Shown here one piece after another: positions 18,553 to 27,884 of a stretch of 64,000 nt of DNA. This DNA is from Zoogloea oleivorans. GTDB lineage: Bacteria; Pseudomonadota; Gammaproteobacteria; Burkholderiales; Rhodocyclaceae. How positions within the stretch are numbered: the stretch's first letter is position 1; each line of letters opens with the position of its first letter. The translations under genes were made by a program, and so were the position numbers. The stretch covers positions 1 through 64,000 of the forward strand of contig NZ_SDKK01000011.1 of assembly GCF_008107625.1 (NCBI RefSeq), written 5' to 3'. The notes beneath the pieces are model-generated. The model searched no databases, was not told the DNA's origin, and saw nothing but the letters and a program-made list of their open reading frames with translations.

Positions 18553-18909
18553 ATGTGCCAGATCTTCATCAACGCCGACCCGGATCTCTACACCACCCGC
18601 AGCCGCTCCATCCGCCTGCATGGTGTTGCCACCAGCCTGCGCCTGGAAAACCTGTTCTGGAACGTGCTTGAAGAAATCGGCGAACGGGACGGACTCAGCG
18701 TGCCGCAACTGGTCAGCCGCCTCTACGACGAACTGGTTGCCAGCCGGCGCCTCGAAGAACACGCGAACTTTACGTCCTTCCTGCGGGTCTCCTGCATGCG
18801 CTACCAGCAACTCCAGCTGGCCGGCCGCATTCCTGCCGACACCCGGGTACCGATTCGCAGCCTCGATCCCGCCTGGGTGCTGGCCGCCGAACGACGCCCC
18901 TCCGCCTGA
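18553..18909 (+). CDS. Ribbon-helix-helix domain protein
   Basis: From the ATG at 18553 the protein has 118 residues. It starts MCQIFINADPDLYTTRSRSI and continues with a ribbon-helix-helix-like region (SIRLHGVATSLRLENLFWNV) and a second helical part (LSVPQLVSRLYDEL). This matches the RHH_4 type of small putative DNA-binding proteins. The GST gene starts 11 bp after it, so they are probably cotranscribed. Target unknown. Confidence 0.75.
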   Translation: MCQIFINADPDLYTTRSRSIRLHGVATSLRLENLFWNVLEEIGERDGLSVPQLVSRLYDELVASRRLEEHANFTSFLRVSCMRYQQLQLAGRIPADTRVPIRSLDPAWVLAAERRPSA

Positions 18910-18920
18910 AAGCCTTCGCG

Positions 18921-19625
18921 ATGATCGACCTGTACTACTGGACCACTCCCAACGGCCACAAGATCACCCTCTTCCTCGAAGAAGCCGGGCTGCCTTACCG
19001 CATCGTGCCGATCAACATCGGCAAGGGCGAACAATTCCAGCCCGACTTCCTGCACATCGCCCCCAACAACCGCATCCCGGCAATCGTCGACAACGCGCCG
19101 GCCGGCGGCGGCGAGCCGATCTCGATCTTCGAGTCCGGCGCCATCCTGCTCTATCTGGCCGAAAAAACCGGGCAGTTCCTGGCCGCCGATCCGCGCGTGC
19201 GCATCGACACCCTGCAGTGGCTGTTCTGGCAAATGGGCGGCCTTGGCCCCATGGCCGGACAGAATCACCACTTCGTGCAGTACGCACCGGAAACCATTCC
19301 CTACGCCATCGACCGCTACGTCAAGGAAACTGCCCGGCTCTACGCGGTTCTCAACAAGCGCCTGGCCGACCGGGAATTCATCGCCGGTGCCGATTACTCC
19401 ATCGCCGACATGGCCTGCTACCCGTGGATCGTGCCTCACGAACGACAGCGCCAGAACCTCGCCGATTTTCCGCATCTCGCCCGCTGGTTCGAGGCCATCC
19501 GCCAGCGACCGGCCACCGTGCGCGCCTACGCGCTGGCTGAACAGATCAACAAGGCACCGGTCATGGACGAAGCCGCAAAGAAGCTTCTGTTCGGTCAGGA
19601 TGCAGACACAGTAACAAAAGCGTGA
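18921..19625 (+). CDS. Glutathione S-transferase family protein (Nu-class-like)
   Basis: The 234-residue protein has an N-terminal thioredoxin-fold domain beginning YYWTTPNGHKITLFLEEAGL, with TTPNGHK typical of the YfcG/YghU (Nu) class. The GSH-binding ESGAILLYLAEK motif lies near residue 75. An all-helical C-terminal domain has YSIADMACYPWI. Nu-class enzymes reduce disulfides and peroxides with glutathione. It follows the ribbon-helix-helix gene with an 11-bp gap. Confidence 0.9.
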   Translation: MIDLYYWTTPNGHKITLFLEEAGLPYRIVPINIGKGEQFQPDFLHIAPNNRIPAIVDNAPAGGGEPISIFESGAILLYLAEKTGQFLAADPRVRIDTLQWLFWQMGGLGPMAGQNHHFVQYAPETIPYAIDRYVKETARLYAVLNKRLADREFIAGADYSIADMACYPWIVPHERQRQNLADFPHLARWFEAIRQRPATVRAYALAEQINKAPVMDEAAKKLLFGQDADTVTKA

Positions 19626-19740
19626 ACCAGGCCCGGGACGCGAAGGCCGGCTTCCGGTAAAATGCCGGCTTAGCTGAAGCCGCTTCTTATTTCCGGGCCC
19701 AAGACCGCTTCACCCTTCACCCGGCCCGCGCCCCTCTCCC

Positions 19741-21585
19741 ATGACTGCTCCCATCGAACGCTTCGACCAGCTCGACCTCCAGGCGCCGCTCCTCGCGGCC
19801 CTCACCGAGATCGGCTACGAAACCCCCTCGCCGATCCAGGCCGCCTGCATTCCGCTCCTGCTCGCCGGCAACGACATCCTCGGCGAAGCCCAGACCGGCA
19901 CCGGCAAGACTGCCGCCTTCGCCCTGCCCGCCCTCGACAAGGTCGACCTCTCCAAGCGCAACCCGCAGGTGCTGGTGCTCGCCCCCACCCGCGAACTCGC
20001 GATCCAGGTCGCCGAAGCCTTCCAGCGCTACGCCAGCAAGATGCCCGGCTTCCACGTGCTGCCCATCTACGGCGGCCAGAGCATGGTCGTCCAGCTCCGC
20101 CAGCTGAGCCGCGGCGCCCACGTGATTGTCGGCACCCCCGGCCGCGTGATGGACCACATGGAGCGGAAGAGCCTCAACCTCGACAGCATCACCACGCTGA
20201 TCCTCGATGAAGCCGACGAAATGCTGCGCATGGGCTTCATCGACGACGTCGAATGGATCCTCGAACGCATCCCAGCCGAACGGCAGACCGCGCTCTTCTC
20301 GGCCACCATGCCGGACGCCATCCGCCGTGTCGCCCACCGCTACCTGCGCGACCCGAAGGAAGTGAAGATCAAGTCGGCCACCACGACCGTCTCCACCATC
20401 CGCCAGCGCTTCCTGCAGATCGCCGGCCCGCACAAGCTCGACGCGCTGACCCGCATCCTTGAAGTCGAAGACGAATTCGATGCCGCCATCGTCTTCGTGC
20501 GCACCAAGACCGCCACCGTCGAACTGGCCGAAAAGCTGGAAGCCCGTGGCTACGCCGCCGCCTGCCTGAACGGCGACATGACCCAGCAGTTGCGTGAGCG
20601 GGTCATCGAACAGCTCAAGAACAAGACCCTCGACATCGTCGTCGCCACCGACGTGGCCGCCCGCGGCATCGACGTACCCCGCGTCAGCCACGTCATCAAC
20701 TACGACATTCCGTACGACACCGAAGCATACGTACACCGCATCGGCCGTACCGGGCGTGCGGGCCGTACCGGCAATGCCATCCTGTTTGTCGCCCCGCGCG
20801 AAAACCACCTGCTGCGCCAGATCGAACGGGCCACCCGCCAGCCCATCGAGGCCCTCAAACTGCCGTCCCGTGAAGCCGTCGCCGACAAGCGCGTCGCCTC
20901 CTTCCGCCAGCAGGTTTCCGAAGTCCTCGAATCCCAGGACCTGGCCTTCTTCCTCGACGTGATCGCCGGCATGGAAGAGAACAACGACTCCGACATCCGC
21001 GAGATCGCCGCCGCACTGGCCTACCTGGCCCAGAAGGATCGTCCGCTGCAAATGCCGGACTCGGGGAAGCCCGACTTCGCCCAGATGTCAGCCTCCGCCG
21101 CCAAGCCCGAGCGTCCGGCCCGTGACAGCCGCGAGCAACCGCGCGAAGCACGTGAAAACCGGGGCGAAATCCTCGAACGCCGGCGTGACTACGCCGAAGG
21201 CCGTCTGGCCCGCTACCGCATCGATGTGGGTCGCGAACACATGGCGTCGCCCAAGGACATCGTCGGCGCGATCGCCAATGAAGCCGGCATCGAAAGCCGC
21301 TTCATCGGCCAGATCAACCTGTTCGAGGACTACAGCACCGTCGAACTGCCGTCCGACCTGCCCAACGACATCCTGCAAATCCTGCGCCGGGCGCGGGTGC
21401 GTCAGCAGCCGCTGAACATCCGCCTGGCCAGCCCCGAGGAAGCCAGCCGCGAACGTGGTGGCCGTCCTGGCCCTGGCGGCCCCGGCGCTGCGCCGCGCAG
21501 TGCCGGCCCGAAAAAGCCTTTCCGCATGGAAGGCTTCGACCGCCCCGCCGGCGGCGACTTCAAGTCCCGCAAGCCCAAGCCCTGA
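19741..21585 (+). CDS. DEAD-box ATP-dependent RNA helicase (DeaD/CsdA-like)
   Basis: The 614-residue protein has the complete DEAD-box motif set: Q motif region with PSPIQAACIP, motif I AQTGTGKT, Ia PTRELA, II DEADEM near residue 157, III SAT, V VATDVAARGIDVP and VI HRIGRTGRAGRTG. A DbpA/CsdA-type RNA-binding domain follows at about 475-555 (RYRIDVGREHMASPKDIVGA), then a Gly/Pro/Arg-rich tail. Such enzymes unwind RNA in ribosome assembly and cold adaptation. It is a single gene with its own upstream region. Confidence 0.95.
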   Translation: MTAPIERFDQLDLQAPLLAALTEIGYETPSPIQAACIPLLLAGNDILGEAQTGTGKTAAFALPALDKVDLSKRNPQVLVLAPTRELAIQVAEAFQRYASKMPGFHVLPIYGGQSMVVQLRQLSRGAHVIVGTPGRVMDHMERKSLNLDSITTLILDEADEMLRMGFIDDVEWILERIPAERQTALFSATMPDAIRRVAHRYLRDPKEVKIKSATTTVSTIRQRFLQIAGPHKLDALTRILEVEDEFDAAIVFVRTKTATVELAEKLEARGYAAACLNGDMTQQLRERVIEQLKNKTLDIVVATDVAARGIDVPRVSHVINYDIPYDTEAYVHRIGRTGRAGRTGNAILFVAPRENHLLRQIERATRQPIEALKLPSREAVADKRVASFRQQVSEVLESQDLAFFLDVIAGMEENNDSDIREIAAALAYLAQKDRPLQMPDSGKPDFAQMSASAAKPERPARDSREQPREARENRGEILERRRDYAEGRLARYRIDVGREHMASPKDIVGAIANEAGIESRFIGQINLFEDYSTVELPSDLPNDILQILRRARVRQQPLNIRLASPEEASRERGGRPGPGGPGAAPRSAGPKKPFRMEGFDRPAGGDFKSRKPKP

Positions 21586-21617
21586 GCCAATAAGCCGGAG
21601 CCTGTTCCGACAGGTTC

Positions 21618-22961
21618 CTAGCTCAGTTCAAAGCCACCGACGATCCGCTGCAGTGCTTCAAAGCAGCGGGCGTCGATGGCTTTTCCTACTTCTGCACCCA
21701 TGATTTCCAACGTTTTATCCACCGGCACCGCCCCCCGGTAGGGGCGTTCGGCAGTGATCGCATCAAAAATGTCTGCGGTAGTAATGATCCGGGTCTCGAG
21801 CGAAATCTGCTCGGCATCAATCCCCCGGGGATAACCCTTGCCATCGAGGCGCTCGTGGTGGGCACCTGCCACCGCAGCCAACTCCGCGAACGCATCGATA
21901 CGCGACAGAATGCTTTCCGTGTAGACGGCATGACGCTGCACGGCGGCCCATTCATCGGCATCCAGCTTGCCTGGCTTGTCGAGAATCGCGTTGCTCACCC
22001 CCAGCTTGCCCATGTCGTGGAGCAGTGCCGCCCGCTTCAGCCAGCGCCGCCGCGGCAGATCCATCCCCAGCTCTTCGGCAATCCGGTCGGTATAGAACCC
22101 CACGCGGGCGCTATGCCCCGAAGTGTAGGGACTCTTCGAGTCCACGACCTGACCGAAGGCTGCGGCAATCTCGTCCAGATAGTCTTCGTCCAGCGGCACC
22201 ACAAAACGCCCGGGCTCCAGCGCAAACACCGCCTTGTCCAGATCGGGTGCCGAAAGGCGCTCCCAGAATCCGGGCATTTCCGCACAGCGCCGAAAGGCCG
22301 ACACCACCGCCGGATCGAACCACGAGCCGCAGCGGTCCTCCACCTCCCAGCACGCCGCATCGACCCCGTCAGAGACATTGAAGACGTCCACCACCTGGGC
22401 CAGCAGGGCAATTCGCGAAAAAACAGGGATATCCTCCCCTTTCAGTTGCCCCGGGCGCCCGCCGCCGTTCCAGTGCTCATCAAGACCGTGAATACCCATC
22501 GCCACCGCCTCGCTGAAACGCAGTTGGCGGGCGATATCGGCACCACGGGTACAGCGGGTCTGGATCAGCTCCTGGGCAATGCCGTCACCGTTCTGGAAGA
22601 TGTTGGCCATGGCCTTGAAGCGCTCGCTCAGGCCCGCACCGAGCCCGGTGTGACTGATGACGAACTTGAGCACCTTGGGCAGCCTGCCATTCACCGTTTT
22701 GAAGTCGCGCTTGAAAGACAGGTCATCGGTCATGTAGAGCTCACAGATCCGTGCCGCATTACTGCTGCAGCCCAGATCCTTGAGGAGCAGCGTGTAATAA
22801 AGCTCCCACAACGCTTCGTCGGACAGCCCCATCGCTCGTCCCACATGCATGCCAATCCAGCAACAGCGCACGCAATGCCCTTCCGGCTGCCCCTCCGTGA
22901 TGTCGAGGGCATGACTGAGCGCCCCGATCAGTTCCGACAGTGTCAATCCGCCAAGTGGCAT
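21618..22961 (-). CDS. HD-GYP domain protein, putative c-di-GMP phosphodiesterase
   Basis: From the ATG at 22959-22961, 6 bp after GGAGAGG, the protein has 447 residues. The C-terminal third holds a full HD-GYP domain: TSGHSARVGFYTDRIA, LLHDMGKLGVSNAIL, QRHAVYTESIL, and HHERLDGKGYPRG with the GYP triad. The N-terminal half looks like a second, degenerate HD domain. The protein lacks a membrane segment and is cytosolic. It should hydrolyse cyclic di-GMP to pGpG or GMP. It is convergent with the DEAD-box gene. Confidence 0.9.
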   Translation of the reverse strand: MPLGGLTLSELIGALSHALDITEGQPEGHCVRCCWIGMHVGRAMGLSDEALWELYYTLLLKDLGCSSNAARICELYMTDDLSFKRDFKTVNGRLPKVLKFVISHTGLGAGLSERFKAMANIFQNGDGIAQELIQTRCTRGADIARQLRFSEAVAMGIHGLDEHWNGGGRPGQLKGEDIPVFSRIALLAQVVDVFNVSDGVDAACWEVEDRCGSWFDPAVVSAFRRCAEMPGFWERLSAPDLDKAVFALEPGRFVVPLDEDYLDEIAAAFGQVVDSKSPYTSGHSARVGFYTDRIAEELGMDLPRRRWLKRAALLHDMGKLGVSNAILDKPGKLDADEWAAVQRHAVYTESILSRIDAFAELAAVAGAHHERLDGKGYPRGIDAEQISLETRIITTADIFDAITAERPYRGAVPVDKTLEIMGAEVGKAIDARCFEALQRIVGGFELS

Positions 22962-23164
22962 CGTGCCTCTCCACCCAAGTTCATCCTGCCCGCTGCCCTG
23001 CATCGGCAAACGGAATCAACGATGGCTAACGGCACAAAACCAGGGGACTGAAGACACGGCGATCCGTTGCGCGCAGCCCACACTTGCGCCGTCCAGAGCC
23101 GTGGAAGCAGAAGGGTCTGATAAAATGTAACGCTACTGCCATTCCTTTGTAACAAATCAAACTC

Positions 23165-23791
23165 ATGTTCGGACGCCTGCTGCCCCAAGAGGGCCGTTTT
23201 TTTGACCTTTTCAACAACCATGCGGAGCAAATCATTCTGGGAGCCCAGGAACTGGTCGCCCTCATGGAAGACCTGGCTGGCGCAGAAAAACATATCGCCA
23301 ACATCGAGACGATCGAACAGGCCGCTGACAAGATCACCCACGAAACCGTCGCCCAGCTCCACAAGAGTTTCATCACGCCCCTCGACCGCGACGAGATCCA
23401 CAGCCTCATCAATGCCATGGACGACATTCTGGATACCGTCCAGGATGTGGCCGAGTGCATGACCCTGTACCACATCCAGCGCATCACCCCCGAGGCCCTG
23501 CAACTGGCCAACGTCAGCCTGTCGTGCTGTACCCGCGTGAAGATCGTCGTCGGATTGATCTCCAACATGGACAACGCCAGCGCCATCCTCCAGACCTGCC
23601 AGGAAATCGACCGCCTGGAAACCGATGCCGACCGCATCATGCGCGGCGCCATGTCCAAGCTTTTCCGCGACGAACGGGATGCCCTGCAGGTCATGAAGCT
23701 CAAGGCCATCTACGAGCAGCTCGAATCCATTACCGATCGCTGTGAGGACGTCGCCAAGATCGTCGAAGGCATCGTGCTCGAAAACGCCTGA
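23165..23791 (+). CDS. DUF47/PhoU-like phosphate transport accessory protein
   Basis: The 208-residue all-helical protein has the DUF47 layout, starting MFGRLLPQEGRFFDLFNNHA with repeated acidic helices (EQAADKITHETVAQL, ETDADRIM). DUF47 proteins are distantly related to PhoU and are almost always encoded just before a Pit transporter. Here the Pit gene starts 9 bp later. It likely regulates or assists phosphate uptake. TGTAAC occurs twice upstream at 23126 and 23149, but I cannot call a Pho box. Confidence 0.9.
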   Translation: MFGRLLPQEGRFFDLFNNHAEQIILGAQELVALMEDLAGAEKHIANIETIEQAADKITHETVAQLHKSFITPLDRDEIHSLINAMDDILDTVQDVAECMTLYHIQRITPEALQLANVSLSCCTRVKIVVGLISNMDNASAILQTCQEIDRLETDADRIMRGAMSKLFRDERDALQVMKLKAIYEQLESITDRCEDVAKIVEGIVLENA

Positions 23792-23800
23792 GCCTCCCCT

Positions 23801-24811
23801 ATGGAACACGTACAGATCGGTTTCTGGGTCATCGCCGGGCTCGTCGTCATCGCCCTGCTGTTTGACTTCATGAACGGCTTTCACGACGCAGCGAATGCCA
23901 TCGCCACCGTCGTCTCCACCGGCGTCCTCAAGCCCCATCAGGCCGTCGCCTGGGCCGCCTTCTTCAACTTCGTTGCCCTCTTCGTTTTCCAGCTCAAGGT
24001 CGCCAGCACGGTGGGCAAGGGCATCATCGATCCAGGCGTGGTAGACCACTACCTCATCTTTGGCGCCCTCATCGGCGCCATCGCCTGGAACGTGGTCACC
24101 TGGTATTACGGCATCCCCTCCAGCTCGTCCCACGCGCTCATCGGCGGTCTGGTCGGCGCAGCCATTGCCAAGGCCGGCAGCACCGATTCGCTGATCGCCG
24201 CCGGCATCTGGAAGACCGTCGCCTTCATCATCATCTCACCGCTGTTCGGCTATGTGCTGGGTTCACTGACACTGGTGGCGGTCGCATGGATATGCCGCAA
24301 CAAGACCCAGCGCCGGGTAGACAAATGGTTCCGCCGCTTGCAGCTCGTCTCGGCAGCGGCCTACAGCCTCGGCCACGGCGGTAACGATGCCCAAAAGACA
24401 GTCGGCATCATCTGGATGCTGCTGATCGCTGCGGGCGTCACCGCCCAGGGTGATCCGGTGCCGATGTGGGTTGTCGTGCTGTGCTACATGTCCATTGGCC
24501 TCGGCACCCTCTTCGGCGGCTGGCGAATCGTCAAGACCATGGGCCAGCGCATCACCAAGCTCAAGCCCGTCGGCGGCTTCTGCGCTGAAACAGGTGGTGC
24601 GATCACCCTGTTCCTGGCCACCAGCCTGGGCATCCCGGTATCCACCACGCACACCATCACCGGCGCCATTGTCGGTGTGGGCTCGGTACGCCGCACGGCG
24701 GCTGTGCGCTGGGGCGTTGCCGGCAGCATCGTGTGGGCATGGGTCCTTACCATCCCCTGCTCCGCGCTGATCGCCGCAGGCGCCTACTGGCTGGGCCGTA
24801 CGCTGATGTAA
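23801..24811 (+). CDS. pit: Inorganic phosphate transporter, PiT family
   Basis: The 336-residue inner-membrane protein has about ten hydrophobic segments and the two PiT signatures: FDFMNGFHDAANAIATVVST near residue 22 and a second repeat with GHGGNDAQKTVGII near residue 193. SSSHALIGG and VSTTHTITGAIVG are typical paired loops. It moves phosphate, likely as a neutral metal-phosphate, by proton symport. It forms a two-gene unit with the DUF47 gene. Confidence 0.93.
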   Translation: MEHVQIGFWVIAGLVVIALLFDFMNGFHDAANAIATVVSTGVLKPHQAVAWAAFFNFVALFVFQLKVASTVGKGIIDPGVVDHYLIFGALIGAIAWNVVTWYYGIPSSSSHALIGGLVGAAIAKAGSTDSLIAAGIWKTVAFIIISPLFGYVLGSLTLVAVAWICRNKTQRRVDKWFRRLQLVSAAAYSLGHGGNDAQKTVGIIWMLLIAAGVTAQGDPVPMWVVVLCYMSIGLGTLFGGWRIVKTMGQRITKLKPVGGFCAETGGAITLFLATSLGIPVSTTHTITGAIVGVGSVRRTAAVRWGVAGSIVWAWVLTIPCSALIAAGAYWLGRTLM

Positions 24812-24887
24812 GGATCAGCGGGGTGCTTGACGTGCGCGAGGAGAAGCCTGATCCTCGCGCCACCCCGCTTTTCCACTACTTCAAACG

Positions 24888-25127
24888 ATGGCCACTCCCA
24901 CCCTCAAGCAGCAAAAAACCTTCGCCCTCATCCGCATCATTGGCGGCCTTGCTGCAGCCACTGTGCTCGGCTATTCCTTTGCCGCCAATATCCTGGCCGG
25001 CCAGCCTGCCGAGGGCCCGGTCCTGATGACCGGCCTCATGGCCTTCATCGGCCTGGGTTACGCCGCTTTCTATACGCGCAGCCTGAGCCGCGTCGCCGAA
25101 GCCGAAAAAGACACGGAGCCGCGTTGA
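24888..25127 (+). CDS. Small two-helix membrane protein of unknown function
   Basis: The 79-residue protein has two hydrophobic helices (about residues 13-33 and 42-62) and a short charged tail. I do not recognise a family. Its stop codon overlaps the TTG start of the following lipoprotein gene (TTGA), so the two are translationally coupled. Confidence 0.6.
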   Translation: MATPTLKQQKTFALIRIIGGLAAATVLGYSFAANILAGQPAEGPVLMTGLMAFIGLGYAAFYTRSLSRVAEAEKDTEPR

Positions 25128-26386
25128 AGCGTGCCATCGGCCTGATCGCCGGGGCTGTCCTGCTCGGTGGCTGTGCGAGCAGCGGCCCGCTCGAATCACG
25201 CCCCTCGCCCAAACTGCCGCCCCTGCCAGGCGAACCGGCCGCCGGGAGCCGTCCCGTGCCAGTGCCCGAGCCCCTCCGCCCGCCCCCGCTGCCGACGCCC
25301 GCAACCCCGCTGCCGCCGCCTGTCGCCGCAAAACCGCCCGTCGCCGCGTATCCCGGGGAACGGGAAGGCCGCACGCTCGTCGCCCGCTTCATTCCGCCTC
25401 AGGTGAAAGACCGGGACGCATGGGCCGGCGACATCTTTGGCGCCTTCTCCGCCCTGCGGATCTCCCCCACGCCCGACAACATCTGCGCCGTCATCGCAGT
25501 CATCGAGCAGGAATCGACCTTTCAGGCCGACCCGCCCGTGGCAGGCCTGCCGCAGATCGTCTGGAAGGAAATCGACAGCCGGCGCGAACGCCTGCATCTG
25601 CCCAGGCTCCTCATCGACGCCGCCTTCCTGAAGAGTTCCCCCGACGGTCGCAGCTACAAGACACGGGTCGATACGCTACGCACCGAGAAACAGATGAACG
25701 AGCTGTTCGAGGACATGATTTCCGAGTTTCCCCACGGCAAATCCCTGCTCGGCGGCTACAACCCGGTGCGCACCGGTGGACCGATGCAGGTCAGCGTGGC
25801 CTTCGCCGAGGATCAGGTGAAGGAAAAAGCCTATCCCTATCCGCGCCGCGGCAGCATCCGCAACGAAGTCTTCAGCCGCCGGGGCGGAGTGTACTTTGGC
25901 ACGGCTATCCTGCTCGACTATCCGGCGCCCTACACCAAGCCCCTGTTCCGCTTTGCCGACTTCAATGCCGGACGCTACAGCAGCCGCAACGCCGCCTTCC
26001 AGAGCGCCGTGGCACGTCTGAGCGGGCAGCCACTCGCCCTCGATGGCGACCTGCTGCGCTACAGCGGCGGCGCACCGTCCGCCGAGCCGAGCACCACACT
26101 CACCGCACTGCAGCGCATAGCCGGCCGCATCGCCCTGTCGCGCCAGGATATCGAGCATGACCTGCGTCTCGAAAAAACCGCCCAGTTCGCCCAGACCCCG
26201 CTTTACACCCGTGTTTTCGCGCAGGCAGAAGCCGCAGCAGGAGGGCGCCTGTCCCGCGAGGCCATGCCGCAAATCGACCTGAAAAGTCCGAAAATCAGCC
26301 GCAAGCTGACTACCGCCTGGTTCGCCGAAAGGGTCGATGCACGCCATCGGACATGCCTGGGACGAGACCCGTCCTCGCTACCCTGA
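25124..26386 (+). CDS. DUF1615-family lipoprotein
   Basis: The start is a TTG that overlaps the TGA of the preceding gene, which gives a 420-residue protein beginning MKRAIGLIAGAVLLGGCASS with a lipobox at Cys 17. A proline-rich linker follows (about residues 25-75), then a large globular domain with ICAVIAVIEQESTFQADP and YNPVRTGGPMQVSV, which I recognise as DUF1615. The ExxTF and GxMQ motifs hint at a lysozyme-like fold acting on cell wall, but no activity is known. A longer frame exists upstream but lacks the lipoprotein signal at its start. Confidence 0.8.
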   Translation: MKRAIGLIAGAVLLGGCASSGPLESRPSPKLPPLPGEPAAGSRPVPVPEPLRPPPLPTPATPLPPPVAAKPPVAAYPGEREGRTLVARFIPPQVKDRDAWAGDIFGAFSALRISPTPDNICAVIAVIEQESTFQADPPVAGLPQIVWKEIDSRRERLHLPRLLIDAAFLKSSPDGRSYKTRVDTLRTEKQMNELFEDMISEFPHGKSLLGGYNPVRTGGPMQVSVAFAEDQVKEKAYPYPRRGSIRNEVFSRRGGVYFGTAILLDYPAPYTKPLFRFADFNAGRYSSRNAAFQSAVARLSGQPLALDGDLLRYSGGAPSAEPSTTLTALQRIAGRIALSRQDIEHDLRLEKTAQFAQTPLYTRVFAQAEAAAGGRLSREAMPQIDLKSPKISRKLTTAWFAERVDARHRTCLGRDPSSLP

Positions 26387-26524
26387 GTCGCCCCGGAACA
26401 GCCTGCAACTTCCTTGATCCAAACCATACGCGGGGGTACGGACGACCTTTACAATCGAGTACAGGCTGTGCCGCAAAGGCATGATTTAATCTACGATAAA
26501 ACGATATCAAAGGGAGAGAAGCAC

Positions 26525-27820
26525 ATGAGTTTCCAGGCGCAATACGCCAGCAAGCGCGTCACCGCGGACGAAGCAATCCGCAACATTCATAACGGCGACA
26601 CCATCGTGGTTCCGACCGCGGTAGCCGAACCTCCGGCGCTGCTCACCGCACTGTCCGAGCACCGCCGCGATTTTCGGGATGTGAAGGTGTCCCAGATTCT
26701 GGCCGTGCGCAAGTTCGGCTACCTTGATCCGGCAACCGCCGAGCACGTGCGTCACGTGGCCTACTTTTTCAGCGGGGCCACCCGCCCCGGCTTCAAGGAA
26801 GGCGCAGTCGACTTCTACCCGAGCTACTTCTCGGAAATGCCGCAGTTGATCGATCGTGGCCTGATGCCTGCCGAGGTGGTGTTCACTCAGGTTTCGCCCA
26901 TGGACAAGCACGGCTACTTCTCGCTGGGCCTCGCGCCGGACTACACGATGGCCGCCATTCGCAAGGCCCGTGCGGTGATCGTCGAAGTGAACCCCAACGT
27001 TCCCTACGCTTTCGGCAACTGCCACATTCATATTTCCCAGGTCACAGCCCTGGTCGAAAATGATGAGCCGGTGCTCGAAGTGGGCCTGCCAACCATCGGC
27101 CCCGTGCAGGAAGCCATCGGCAAGTACGTGGCCGACATGATCGACGACGGTTCAACCCTGCAGATCGGTTATGGCGGCATTCCGGATGCGGTGGTGATGC
27201 AATTGACCCACAAGCACGATCTGGGCATCCACACCGAAATGATCGGCGACGGAATCCTGACCCTGCTCGAGGCCGGTGCCGTGACCAACCGCCGCAAGAA
27301 CTACATGCCGGGCAAGATGGTGGCTACCTTTGCGCTGGGCTCCAAGAAGCTCTACAACTGGATCGATCGCAACCCGATGATCGAGATGCATCCGGTGGAC
27401 TTCACCAACGATCCTTACCTGGCTGGTCAGAACGACAACCTGATGTGCATCAACGCCACGCTGGAAATCGACTTCCTCGGTCAGTGCGGCTCCGAAAGCC
27501 TCGGTCCGCTCCCCTACTCCGGTACCGGCGGCCAGTCCGACTTCGTGCGGGCAGCCAACCGCTCCAAGGGCGGCAAGGCCTTCATCGTGGTCCCGTCCAC
27601 GGCCAAGGGCGACACGATTTCCCGTATCGTCCCGACCCTGACGCCGGGCACCCACGTGTCCACCAGCAAGAATGACATCAACTACGTGGTGACCGAATAC
27701 GGTGTGGCCCAGCTGCGCGGCAAGAGTGCCAAGCAGCGCACCCAGGCCCTCATTGCCATCGCCCACCCGAACTTCCGTGCCGAACTGACGGAAACCGCCA
27801 AGAAGATGCACCTGCTGTAA
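26525..27820 (+). CDS. Acetyl-CoA hydrolase/transferase family protein (4-hydroxybutyrate CoA-transferase-like)
   Basis: From the ATG at 26525, preceded by GGGAGAGAAG, the protein has 431 residues with two class I CoA-transferase domains. Motifs include the N-terminal NGDTIVVPTAVAEPPAL, the GYGGIPDAV motif, and the likely catalytic Glu in GIHTEMIGDG near residue 240. The oxyanion-type GTGGQSDFVRAA lies near 340. The family moves CoA between acetate, butyrate, 4-hydroxybutyrate or succinate. The exact pair of acids cannot be decided here. Confidence 0.9.
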   Translation: MSFQAQYASKRVTADEAIRNIHNGDTIVVPTAVAEPPALLTALSEHRRDFRDVKVSQILAVRKFGYLDPATAEHVRHVAYFFSGATRPGFKEGAVDFYPSYFSEMPQLIDRGLMPAEVVFTQVSPMDKHGYFSLGLAPDYTMAAIRKARAVIVEVNPNVPYAFGNCHIHISQVTALVENDEPVLEVGLPTIGPVQEAIGKYVADMIDDGSTLQIGYGGIPDAVVMQLTHKHDLGIHTEMIGDGILTLLEAGAVTNRRKNYMPGKMVATFALGSKKLYNWIDRNPMIEMHPVDFTNDPYLAGQNDNLMCINATLEIDFLGQCGSESLGPLPYSGTGGQSDFVRAANRSKGGKAFIVVPSTAKGDTISRIVPTLTPGTHVSTSKNDINYVVTEYGVAQLRGKSAKQRTQALIAIAHPNFRAELTETAKKMHLL

Positions 27821-27843
27821 TCAGGGCGGCAATACTTCTTTTA

Positions 27844-27865
27844 CGCTCCGGCCCTGGCCGGAGCG
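27844..27865. terminator. Hairpin between convergent genes
   Basis: CGCTCCGGCC-CT-GGCCGGAGCG forms a perfect 10-bp stem with a 2-nt loop, 23 bp past the CoA-transferase stop and 20 bp before the rlmJ stop. No long T run is present on either side. It probably acts in both directions. Confidence 0.55.
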
Positions 27866-27884
27866 GCTTCAAAACTGTTCCCGC

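Noticed and set aside
23100-23164. Pho box before the DUF47-pit pair
   Set aside because: Two TGTAAC words 23 bp apart are present, but they do not fit the 7-4-7 arrangement of a Pho box.
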